Shown: piece after piece, positions 23,321 through 34,302 of the stretch
Numbering within the stretch: the stretch's first letter is position 1
Layout: each line of letters starts with the position of its first letter
Source of the DNA: Synaphobranchus kaupii
Taxonomy: Eukaryota > Chordata > Actinopteri > Anguilliformes > Synaphobranchidae
Length of the DNA: 64,000 nucleotides
Direction of reading: 5' to 3'
Assembly (NCBI GenBank): GCA_029718625.1
Contig: CM056387.1
Span: forward strand, 36,052,931 to 36,116,930
The notes under the pieces: model-generated
What the model saw: only the letters and a program-made list of their open reading frames with translations
Databases searched by the model: none
What the model was told of the DNA's origin: nothing
Translations under genes and position numbers: made by a program

Positions 23321-24280
23321 TCAGATTGGACTCCACACAAGCTTTCTACTGCGCATAAATACGTGGAGGCTGGGGTCCACTGTCTCGCCGGTCCCTGTTG
23401 TGTCAACATGCTCCTGCAGTTCTGCAGCACAGTACATCTCATGCAGGCTTGGAACCTGGCCGTGCACAGCACACCCTAGTGGAGGAGCTCAGTACTGCAT
23501 GGAACTGGTGCTCTGTATACATACCTCAGTGGCAATGAGATGTGCACACGGTGCCATTGCACTGTGTTGGGTTGCTGTTGGCCAGTCATTACATGCTAAC
23601 TACCCTTAACGTCTTGCTTTCTCCTTAACATGACCCATAATCCTAAAACCATAGTTACACGCCCTAACCACTGCCACCTCAGGTCACACTGTTTGCCATT
23701 TTATATACTTATTTGACATAGCACGGTCTCTAATCTCTAAAAGCTGTATCATAAGCTATACTGTGATATCATGCAACTCGGAAACAGAATGCACTTAATA
23801 GGCCTTTTTCAGTCTATCTCCAATGTGCTTATTTAGGCATGCCTTTAATTTAAGCAAGCCTCATCATTCTTCAGTTTTATTATTAAGCATTATTAAAGGT
23901 GACAGTCACCAAGTTTAAAAAAAAGAAAAATAAGATTGAAGTGAGGCCTGAGTGTTTTCTCAAATTATTCCACTCACCACATAGAGGAATTAATAATTCC
24001 CCTCTGCATTGTCCATCTTTTCCTTGCTGGCCAGTGAAAGTATTTCAGCATTTGACATGCCTATTTAAGCCCGGTACCTGTAGCGATTGTGTGCGTGTTG
24101 TGGCAGCATGGTCAGGGGATTAGGCCACTAACACAGCATCCGAAAGCAGCTCAGGAGGGGCCCCACTGGTGTTCGATAGACAGACGCCTGTGGCGTCCAT
24201 CCCGGAGCGCGCGAGAGGCGATTGGTGGGTAACGTGCGACAGGGTCTCAAATGCTCCTCCCCCCCTGTGTCTGTCCCCAG

Positions 24281-24436
24281 CGAGGAGGCGGAGCCCACGC
24301 TCATGGCCAAGCTCAGCATTGCAGACGGGCCCCAGAAGGGTACGGAGCTCCCAGAGAAAACGGAGGCAGCGGGTGACCCGCTCAACGCCACGGCCGCCAC
24401 CAGCCCTGCTACAGACCTCACTGTGACGGACAAGAA
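24281..24436 (+). CDS. Penultimate coding exon of a + strand gene, possibly PPP6R/SAPS family
   Basis: The acceptor is TGTCTGTCCCCAG|C and the donor AAGAA|GTGAGC. The first base completes a codon, then 51 codons read EEAEPTLMAKLSIADGPQKG, an acidic low-complexity middle, and TDLTVTDK, with two bases left over. They join exon 25282-25330 in frame as DKKEEAPSPVEPTLNGPA. No folded domain is visible; the tail looks disordered, acidic and Pro/Thr-rich. I do not recognise it with confidence. The final NGPA resembles my recollection of PPP6R3 (SAPS3), a protein phosphatase 6 regulatory subunit, and a PPP6R gene next to an SBF gene fits human synteny (PPP6R2-SBF1). If the donor is not used, the frame stops at once (TGA 24438-24440) to give a shorter tail. 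Confidence 0.7.
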
Positions 24437-24454
24437 GTGAGCGCCCCCCCCCCC

Positions 24455-24470
24455 CCCCCCCCCCCCCGGT
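24455..24470 (+). repeat. C-run
   Basis: An uninterrupted C homopolymer (with flanking C-rich bases from 24443) starts a few bases after the splice donor. Its length is likely to be unreliable in the assembly. Confidence 0.8.
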
Positions 24471-24674
24471 CTATTTTTACACAGAGTAGGGGTGTCAAAC
24501 TCCAGGCCTTGAGGGCCGCAGTGTCCGTTTTCAGCGTGTTTCAGCACAAGCGATTAATTTAAGTCATTGAGTGGCTAAAGTCCTCACACTTTGTTTTGAA
24601 AGCATTGGCTGCTGATTGAAAGGAAACCACAAAGACCTACAGACACTGCCCCTCCAGGACTGGAGTTTGACTGC

Positions 24675-24895
24675 AGTGTGAGAGAGTGTGAGAGAGTGTG
24701 AGAGAGTGTGTGAGAGAGTGTGTGAGAGAGTGTGTGAGAGAGTGTGTGAGAGAGTGTGTGAGAGAGTGTGTGAGAGAGTGTGTGAGAGAGTGTGTGAGAG
24801 AGTGTGTGAGAGAGTGTGTGAGAGAGTGTGAGAGGGAGTATGAGAGAGTGAGAGAGAGAGAGTGAGTGAGTGAGTGAGAGAGAGAGAGCCAGCTA
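24675..24895 (+). repeat. GAGAGTGTGT-type tandem repeat
   Basis: About 12 units of GTGTGTGAGAGA lie inside the last intron of the + strand gene. Confidence 0.95.
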
Positions 24896-25281
24896 GCTCT
24901 CCGCACACACCATACAAGGAAATCCAGGCAGGGTCAGAGCTAAATATACAGACTCAACCCATAGGTGCAGCCAAGTTACACATCTGGCCATGGGGCTCCA
25001 AACAATGGAGCAGGCCTGCGTCCAATCACAGGGCTCCCTCCACTGCCCCTGCCCCCTCTCGCGGGGTTGTTTTGGGTTACCTTCCATTCATAACATCAGT
25101 TCTTGTTCAAACAGCCCTTTTGCTCAGTCACTTAGAAAAGAGATTGGAGCAGGAGACCGCGGGATTTGTTTTTCTCTTATTGTGTGAAATACTGCATGTA
25201 GGCGAGTGGCTCACCCATACCTGCGGTGCCATGTGCTCTGCCGCCCCCTGCTGGTGACTGATGGGATTGTCTGTCTCACAG

Positions 25282-25330
25282 GGAGGAGGCGCCCTCACCA
25301 GTGGAGCCCACTCTGAACGGGCCGGCCTGA
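25282..25330 (+). CDS. Terminal coding exon of the same + strand gene
   Basis: The acceptor CTGTCTCACAG precedes 25282. One base completes the Lys codon, then EEAPSPVEPTLNGPA and TGA at 25328-25330. The phase match with the donor at 24437 across an 845-bp intron supports splicing over the read-through alternative. Everything from 25331 to about 31280 is then 3' UTR. Confidence 0.7.
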
Positions 25331-26956
25331 CGGTGCCGGTACCAGGACAGGTCGGACCCTCTCTGTACCGCTTCCATTTTACTCCAAAAAACCTCCTCCA
25401 TGCAACTTTATTGTGTTTTCAATTAAAATATGCTGCGATGTTCTTGGACCCTGCCAATCAGGAGGGGGACTTGGGGGGAAGGGGGGTTGTGTGGGGGGGG
25501 GGGTGAGGGGGTGGTGGTGGTAGGGGCAAGGATTGAAAAGAAAAGAAAAAACAAAACAAAAATACAAATACAAATAAACAAACACATCTAACGGAAAATG
25601 TCTTTTTAGCCGATGTTGAAATTGTACTGTTTTAATGTAGCAGTGGACTTTTACGATTACACTCTCAAAGGATTCAGCATTTTTTTTTTTGTTCATAATT
25701 TCCCGGAAGATTGGACCAGCCCTTTCCGTCCATGCATACAACCCCCCCCTCCCCCTCCCCCCTCCCCCCCTCCCCCCGGTCCTAAACAGTATTGGTTGTG
25801 TGTGAGTGACAGGTTGCGGTTGAGGACACTGGACGGACTTCACCCGCGAACAGGTCGCCTTGCAAACCACACCAGCGGGGGCTCCCGCTGTCACTCGAAC
25901 GCCCTACCCTCGCCTCGTGTCCTGGGAAATCTCCTCACCCCCTCCCACCCCACCCCACCACCTTCCCCTGTGGTGGCTGGACGTAGAACACCTTGGATTC
26001 CTGCTTTCAGTGTTGTGAAGCAGAGCTCTGTTTAATCGACCGTGGGGTGTGGGCGGGGGGTTTGGGGAAGCACAGACCATGCTCATCATCACAATGGTAG
26101 AGATTTCCGATTTATAGCGATGGATTTAAATCAAAAGTCCATCAAGTCACTGCATTACGAGGGGTTTAATCAGCTGATTCTTTGTGCTGGATACGGTGTT
26201 GGGCTGCCACTGTCCGTCATTGCATCTGTCAGGTAAAACTCCAGGAGAAGCCTCAGCCAATCAGCCGAGAGGCTTGGGATGTCACGGAACCCGCACAGGG
26301 TAGCTCAACAGGTAGAGACCTCTACCTATGTGCAATAATGTTATTTGTTATTTAGCCTCTGCGTTGTGGGGGGAAAAAACAATCTTCTGCACTTGTTTGT
26401 CGTAAGTGAAGTGTTATTGAGGAAATGATTAGGATGGATGACCTTGGTTATTAGCACCAGGTAAATAGCAATGCAGTGTTTCTAAATGGATTACGCAAAA
26501 TGTTTGAAAAATGAGTCGTTTGTTTCCCCCCATCCCTGCTCCCCATTAACAAAGTAACATGCGTAACAACAGGTTTTTTACATGAAAAAATGTGATGATT
26601 CACATGACTTGTAATGCGATGACAGAATGTTACTAGAATGTTGACCAATACAATTCCCCATGATGTAACATGATCTGTTCAGGCATTTTAAGAGGTGGGG
26701 GGGAGGGGGTGGGTGAGGGGTTCTGAAATCCCTTTGAGAGACTGCTCTACCCTTTTAAGTTAATTATTTTCTGTCAAAACAAAACTTTGAGGGAGAAGGA
26801 ATTAATGTCATTGCAAATGGGGAGAACACAGCATGTTGGTTGCATATTCTTATGAAACCTGGTAGAGATTATTCACTGTTGCCTGGTTATGTTATAATGG
26901 AATGCCATTATTTATGCATAAACCAAGTGTTGATAGTGTTGTTTATAGTGGGAAAG

Positions 26957-27062
26957 GGTGTGTGTGTGTGTGTGTGTGAGTGTGTGTGTGTGTGAGTGTG
27001 TGAGTGTGTGAGTGTGTGAGTGTGTGAGTGTGTGAGTGTGTGTGTGTGTGTGTGAGTCAGAG
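26957..27062 (+). repeat. (GT)n/(GTGTGA)n microsatellite
   Basis: Alternating GT with about eight GTGTGTGA units. Confidence 0.95.
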
Positions 27063-30000
27063 AGCGAGAGAGAGCATCACTGTGTGTGCGCATATGTGTG
27101 TGGTAGGGGGCTTTAACCTCAACCTGCTTCCTGTTAAGTATCATCTACCATTTCCACATCGACACTTTTGCACATAATTCGGGGCCCGGCATGATGGTGT
27201 CAAAACTGTCCACAATTTTTCCCACTCCCCTGTCAGAGACAGGCCCCGCCTCCTCAGATGGCAGATCATGTGACAGAACTTCAACATCGGCTGAACGTCA
27301 CAAATTGGACAGAGCTGCCATTTGGAGTGCGCAATCAGAACTTTGGAAGCTCACACAGCGATGGCTTACATTGCGCTTCTTCTTGGAAAACGCACCGTTG
27401 TGCCGCATGTATGGTTGACCTGTGAACCTGGAAAAAGCAAGCCTGCCAGGGGGAATCTCACCTGCGCTTGCTTTCTCATCTTTTTTTTATTTTTAAAGCC
27501 AAAAACAGGGACCGTTTCATTGGAAGAAGAGGGCCAATGAGGATCAGTGCTTCTGCTGGAAAGTTACACGGGCTTCTTTTGTTTGTTTGTTTTGATGTTT
27601 AATCCAGTTGCGTTTTAGATCTTTAGTTGGGGTTTAGTTAAAGCTGAGCGTTATTCTCAGGGTAATGGACCCGCCCGTGTCCGTGATGGCACGCCTCTGC
27701 CCAATGCTTCAAGGCTTAAAGCCAGTTTCGCCGCCCCGCCTTGGGAACAATGGTAGAATTGTAGCCCGGACAAACGGCGAACATAATCGCTTTGCGGGAG
27801 GTGAGGTTTTGACTTTCTCACCCCTGGTTTCGCAGCTTGGTGAAGGGCCCCCAAAAGTCAGAACAAGACCTGGGTAACCGCTTTTCCAGCTGTGCAACAC
27901 CACTGCCTTTGTCTGGGATCGGGCTTGTGCACGGAATGTAGCACTGCGTTTAACCCCCCCCCCCCCCCCTACTGACCGGCCCATGTACACCGAGACAGAA
28001 TTTGCAGCGAGTACGTTTAGCGAAAAACGACAAACTTAACCGCACACCCCAAAGCACAGCATTTGGACGAGTATGCAATGCACGTCCGGTCCTTCATAGC
28101 GGAATGTGGAATGCATCCGAGAGCTGTGTAAGGTACAGGGCAGTCCGCTGCAGTTCTAGTCGGGCCTCGAAGGGCCGATGGATTCGATGCCTCGGTGTGA
28201 CGTCACTGTTTTGAAAGAGCTTTTGTGAAGGAAAGTGACCGGTGGTAATTCCCTAATCCCCAGCTCCCCAGTTATGGTGACATTACACTTTCCGTGTCCT
28301 CACACACACCCCTGTCCGTACGCCGATGTGGAATTCATACCTGTACATTGTAAGAGTGGAATATGCATTTGGCTGTGGCTTTTCTCCTTGGTAAAATGTA
28401 ATGTAACGTAATATATATTTTTTGATGAAAACCGAATTTATGGGCAAAAAAAAATGTTATTTTGCAGGTTGCAATGAAATATGTTTAAATCAAAGGCAAT
28501 AATGATATTTTTGTTATTTTGGATCACCCCAGCATCAGTTACCTCAGACTTGCTTCCTTTCAATATTCCTGCCTCTATTTTTGTTTTTTGTCTCCAAAAT
28601 GGTGAAATGGTAAACGCAGACATGAAGTGCATTACTCACCACAAACACGCGTTCTGTCGCTCCTCCTTGTCATTTCATATGCTGTCGATGGGGGCGATTT
28701 GTCTCCATAAGACGAAAACAAAAAAAACTGCATTCAAGTGACAAATTTTTAAGTTGGATATGCATGTGTATTTTACTACAATAGTGGCACTTTTAAAACT
28801 TGACATTTCTACTTTATTACAGAGTGACCCAAAGCGAGGAGCTGATAGCAGTTTTATCTTGTACACACACAGAGGGATGAGTGGCGGGAGATATCCTGAA
28901 CTCGATCCTTGCAGTAGGTCGTGAATTAATGGAATGAGTGCTTGGCAAGATAGTGAATCCAGATGATTTATTTTTCTAGGGTGAATGGTTTGCCTTTTAA
29001 TGCACATTTTCCCTGTCGTATTGTCTGCTGTCAGTTTAAGTAGGGAAGTTTATCTTCTCAAAATTTTGGACAATCCCAAGATTTAAAGAGAAATATCTGA
29101 ACCCATCACATGTCATTTCATAATTGTGTGGCTTGGCTTTCTCAAATGTCCACCACCTTCTCAGAACATGGTCTTCGTACATCATCCGTGATTCAGACAT
29201 TTTGTTTTTTTCTGTACAGTCATTAGGTGACATTATTTTTTCTTTGACTGAAGTCCAGCCTCCTTTCTAAATGCAGAAACCCTTAAAACAAGCTCAACGT
29301 CTTCCTTAATGCGATTCATTTTTGTTTTCTCGGTTGGAAAGGCTACACTTGAATCGCAGGTCTGCAACCCTGGATCTGGAGAACCACTGTCTGCTGGTTT
29401 TTGTTTTCACCTTAAAATCAGCAACCTGTTTAAACCCAAGGAATGAGATGAGCTAACTGGGCTGCTTTAATTGAACGACTATATGCTGAGTATCACCAGC
29501 CGACCCTGTGGCTCAAGACCAGGGTTGCCGACCCCCGCCTTGCATCCATCCAAGTCAGTTCCTCATAAAGCCTCATGCTAGCATTGCTCTGCCCCTCCTT
29601 GTATGAGATTCGGTTCAATAGAGGATAGCTACCTGGCCAGAGTGCTTTTCTCCCATCTTGTGACTCTTGACAACACTGCCATTTCTGACTGGGAAGGGCT
29701 GAGATTTAAACTAACACTGATCTCTCACACTCTTGTACATTCTAACTTGCCTTTTATGAAATCATAGGAAACGAGGGGATAAAAAGCAACTTTTTTGAAA
29801 AATTGTGTCAAAACACATTTCCCTTTTACCTGAAAATGTAGCGGTTTTCCGCGTGGGTCAGGATCGACCGTGCCTGTGAGATTTTTACACGACTGCGAGC
29901 ATTTCTTTCATATTCCAGCTCAACCTCTGACCTGGAGATCAACAAGCGTACCATTTTCACTGGGTTGTAAGTTGTAGTTTAAAATAAGCAAAAAGGGCTT

Positions 30001-31256
30001 TCCTTTTTAGTCAACAGCACAGTGAGTCTCGCCATCCCAGCGGAAAATGGCGCTGCATTTTGGGATAAATAAACAGCCCTTCTCCGTTACCATCTTTGCT
30101 TTAACAACCTCTGTTGAAATGTGTTTAAGCGAGCAAGGGCAACAGAAGCTCTGTAGAAGCATGTACTCAGTTTCACTGAGTTCTGTTGTTTTAATTTATT
30201 TTACCCCCAACTGCTGATCCAGGATCAGCCCACCAATCCGGACTTGGGACTAAGGCTAGTGCCTCTCATCTAAGCCTCTACACACTGACAATAACAAAAT
30301 GCCTTTTGACTTCAGGCTCTATTCTTCTGGATGACTGCTAGCTCACAGTACGTATTGGTGAAACATACTTACCGAAGGGTGTGCTTACGGGACACGGCGT
30401 CCGCCACATTCTCATTTTAATCCTTCGGTATTAAAACAGATGCCAGCTTTTTCTGTGAGACACATCACAGGCGGAACTGTGTTAAATGTGAGTCCGGATT
30501 TGCTGAAAATGGGTCAGGTGTCCAGTTCCTTTTAAGCAAAAAATGTATTAATTAAATAAAACCTTTGTGACTGACGCTGTTGGGTTTTCTTTTTAATCTC
30601 AAGTTTGTAGGGAACACCTGACCACAAGAGCCGCAGGGTATATAAAGAGTCCTGTCTCTACACCAAGCTCCTTTCCCTATGGTACGTGCTAATTATCCCA
30701 CAGGGAAATTCAATGGACAGTTACCACTCAGCCCTTTTTTTTTCTCCAACTGTTCTGCTCTGGTCATCAGTGCTCAATGATGTGTGAATTCTAGAGATCC
30801 AGCCCATCATTTTTGTTACATTGTTGCATCACACAAATCAATATTAACCCAGACAACATCCATGATTCATATCATCATTTAGCATTCTTATTCTGTGGCC
30901 TTTCTGGTAATATGATCTGGATCTGGGATACAGAGGAAAGTCATGGCAGGCCCTTTTTGCAGAGAATCCCAAGTAGTAGCTTTAGTCCCATTTTATCTTT
31001 GTAAGTACTGTATGTATGTATTTATGTATATGAGGTACAAAAAAGTGTTGGAGAAAAAAAAAAATCTAAATGAATTAACATGTACTGCCTTCAAAGTCTG
31101 TGCTTTTTATGATTTCTGAATCCAAGGTTTCTGTTACTTAGTCAAAAGCCTTTTTTGTATTGTAAAACTGATGCTGGTGGTTTCCTTTTTGTATAAATAC
31201 AATACTGTACCCTGTTATTTGTTGTCAATCTAGGCTGTAAATTCAAATATTAAACA

Positions 31257-31262
31257 AATAAA
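31257..31262 (+). terminator. Polyadenylation signal AATAAA
   Basis: AATAAA in the context AAACAAATAAAATATTTC. It is the most plausible 3' end signal for the + strand gene that stops at 25330. Repeat-free unique sequence lies upstream. Confidence 0.5.
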
Positions 31263-32624
31263 ATATTTCAAACAATTAAGACCGTCCATTCAGTTTTTGT
31301 CACTTGATGTACCATCAAGGCATGGTCCAATGAAAGACCAGAAACCATGACACGGCCTCCTGATGCAGGTTGAAAAGAGAATATATTTAGTGAAAATAGA
31401 ATTACGGGTATACGAAACGCACACTTTGCCAACTGGTTTTTTGTGTTTTTATTAATTTCCAATTTTATCTACCAATTTAGGATGTCCTATCTAATTGGTG
31501 TTCTGAGTAGTGTAAATGGCAATCGAGCGTCTTGTTCAAACCAACATTTCAACCTCGTGGCTGGTATTTTAAGGAATCTGTTTGCTGAAACTCATCCAGT
31601 GACGAAACCGTTTTGGCGCAGGTTGTGAATCACCATGAAAACATGTCTTTGGGCTGAATGCGGTCTGTGTGGTTATGGCAACTTTGGGTCAGAAGCAGGT
31701 GTAGCTTAGAAAAAAGCTGTTCATCAGACGGCACCTCCCACATCCTGCTCCATCACATCAGACAATTGAAAGTCCTTACTTTATATTCCTTACTTTAACC
31801 TTTTAGGCACCAGTAAAATGTCAGGTTAAAAGAATCCATTTTACCAATATTCAGAACAAAATTCTTGAAATGATGTTACCTTTTTTGGCAGTAACACATT
31901 TATTTGAAAAATCTCAAGGGTCTGCAGGAAATTGAGTTTCTACCATTACCTAGATATATTGAATGCAAAACTATGAAATCAAATCATACTTTAACCAGGT
32001 CAGAAACTCGTTTCCTGAACATTAAGATAAATTAGAGAAATCCAACAGTCTTGCTAGTTTGCCAGGATTGAGCAGACCCTCATCAGAGCAACGTACACAG
32101 CTTACTTTGAGGTTACCTTGCTCAAGGATACAATAATGGTGCACCTGGGAATCAAGCCAACTACATCAGAGCTGCAAGACCAGCTTCCTAACAATTACGC
32201 TGCACTGCTGTTTTGGCATCATTCAGGAAGGGCATAGTACATCTACCTGCACATTCCCGCTGAGTGTAACAGGATGAAAATAAAAAAACAAATTTTTAAA
32301 CGGCTTCTATCTTTCAACATTTCATTGCAGACTAGGACATGTGCAGTAACTACCACCAATTTCAAGACCACATTCAATCGCTCACCAAAGTTTAGACTTT
32401 TGTACTTAGCAATTTATATTGACATTTTTATTGTATAACTGAGGTTTTACAGAGGTTTTTCTCATCACTCCTATAAAATATATTTTTTCATTTAACATAA
32501 GTTTTAAAAATTTGTGAAACAAATTCCTGACTAAGATGCTGCTATTTGCTCTGATTATATTGAAATCCCAGTGCAGAAGTTCAAATGGTACCCCCACCCG
32601 AAATATATACGAGGTGAGGGACAC

Positions 32625-33235
32625 ACATATACTTGCATTTAGCTGTCACCCTTATCTAGAGCAACTTACAGTGCAAACACAGGTGCAAAGTTCAGGGATC
32701 GAAATGCAGTAATTCCCTTGATGTGGAAAATATAGTAAGAGAGACAGCAAATGGAAGAAGTACATATTTGATTGACATACTATCCCATTGAATGTTAAAC
32801 AAAGAGGTACATAAACACAAACAAAACTACCCAAATGAGCATTAAACTACCTTAAATTAACAACAGTAAAGAACCATAGGCTCTTTTTTTATTTTATTAT
32901 CAGGTGTTAGGTCTAGGTAAAAGTGCTAGAGAGGGCCAGGGTGGAGGAGCCGAGGTGCAGTCTAAAGAGCTGGGCCTTTGGAAGACAGCCAATGTCTTCG
33001 CTTTCCATGGAAGCTCATTCCACCATGTTCTGTACATACTGATGAGGGTTCAACATATAGACTCCTGGCAGAAGGATAACACCCTCTTCCATTCACTCCT
33101 GTATTGCATTGACTGGTCAGGTCCCAGCTGCTTTGGCCTTGGCTGGTCACGTACAGGAGCCTTAGATGCCACCCGAAAGCAAAAAGGTCAGTGAGTGCTG
33201 AGGGCGTATCGGTGTTAATAAGGGGAATGTTTAAC
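32625..33235. repeat. Dispersed fish repeat, probable non-LTR or non-autonomous fragment
   Basis: The segment starts with TTTAGCTGTCACCCTTATCT and AGAGCAACTTACAGTGC, a sequence seen in many interspersed copies in fish, and continues with a region around CCATGGAAGCTCATTCCACC. No intact coding frame. Assigned from memory of the motif. Confidence 0.4.
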
Positions 33236-33699
33236 ATGGCAATCGCCTGACTGCAAACAAACTGTTGGTTTGACAGAGTGCCTGTTTGGCAGGAACAAGG
33301 ACACACATCAATTGCACTGATAAGAATTTCTACACAGTCTACATCTGTGCATATGCCTACTGCCTGGCATTAAGGGGCCTATAATGTATTATAAAAAATA
33401 AAACACAGGGAAAGTATTTGGTTGGATGTACCAAGCATTGGGCATTCAGCCTGGTGAGAGTCATTAACAATGTCTTCCTGACATGCTCAACTAACACTTT
33501 CCTAGGACTCCAATTTCAAATATATTAGCATTTCCTAATGAACTTAAATTTCAGTTTAGTTACATATACTTTATGGCGTCCTTTAAATTGTGTATAGGTT
33601 GCGGGTAATTTTTGGGCTTATGGCTTTATTAATTGATCCTGTGAGTGACACAATCTTACCCAGCTCTCTGTCCCAACAGTCAAGAGGTTTAAATTTGTC

Positions 33700-34213
33700 T
33701 GGATGCAATCAATCTCCACTGTCATCTACACCTGGTTTCTGAGCTTCTCCGGGTGTTTAAGAGGGGCGGGCCTTGCCGCGCCTCCACTCTTCAATAGGCC
33801 AGCTTCTTCAAGCAAAGACAAATATTTTCCCAAGCCCAACCTACCGGTCTGACCTGCCTTTCAGCTCCTGAGCGCAGATCCAATGGTGAAGTGCGGGAGA
33901 GGATTCTTGGCTGGGCTCGAGTCCCCCCCCCCACCTACACTGAGACACAAATAGAAGAGGAGAGTAGCAACACATGTGCTCTCTCTTTCACTCTCTCTCT
34001 CTCTCTCGCGCACACACACACAGAGCTCAGTGAGAGGACTGCTCAGCCCCGGCTCTCGTCTCTACCCATCGGGGAGGACTCTGAACTTAGCTGACGGTCT
34101 GGCTCAAGCAGCCGGGGACACGGGCAGTTTGTGCAAGCGCGCGACCCGCCCACCCCCCTCCCTCTGATGGGGAGAGAAGCCTCCCTGCTCCTCGCGTCCC
34201 AGTTCTCCCGGCC
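33700..34213 (+). promoter_or_regulatory. MOB2 promoter and 5' UTR region
   Basis: A consensus GC box (GGGGCGGG, 33763-33770) sits in a locally GC-rich stretch about 450 bp upstream of the MOB2 start. No TATA box is obvious, as for a housekeeping-type promoter. Between them a (CT)n/(CA)n tract (33984-34021) probably lies in the 5' UTR. The transcription start was not determined. Confidence 0.5.
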
Positions 34214-34302
34214 ATGGGTGGGTGTCACAGCTACGCCCGCACCAGGAAGGCGGTCGCCTCCAAAAAGCGAGTGGAGTTCTCAGAAATCGATGGACACAAA
34301 CT
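34214..34302 (+). CDS. mob2: mob2 exon 1 (start codon)
   Basis: The start is in strong Kozak context (GGCCATGGG). The exon encodes MGGCHSYARTRKAVASKKRV and continues to GHK, with donor CT|GTGAGT, ending in phase 2. Gly2 and Cys4 fit N-myristoylation plus palmitoylation. The basic run RTRKAVASKKR could help membrane binding. Other first exons elsewhere are possible, since MOB2 genes are known to vary at the N terminus. Confidence 0.8.

Larger units (their letters stand above)
25331..31280 (+). other. Probable long 3' UTR of the + strand gene
   Basis: No convincing long coding frame occurs between the stop at 25330 and a clear AATAAA at 31257-31262, itself preceded by an ATTAAA-like and T-rich context. 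This 5.9-kb stretch has few mobile elements compared with the 24 kb upstream, apart from a (GTGTGA/GT)n tract at about 26957-27056 and a short common fish repeat near 29345-29530. Low repeat load is what a long 3' UTR would show. The alternative is that some of it is intergenic; RNA evidence would decide. Confidence 0.45.

Noticed and set aside
27191..27540. Overlapping + strand frames of about 75 codons
   Set aside because: No splice sites, motif or compositional support. Lies in the presumed 3' UTR.
33891..34094. 67-codon frame upstream of the mob2 start
   Set aside because: Spans a (CT)n/(CA)n tract and overlaps the likely 5' UTR. At most an upstream ORF; nothing else supports it.
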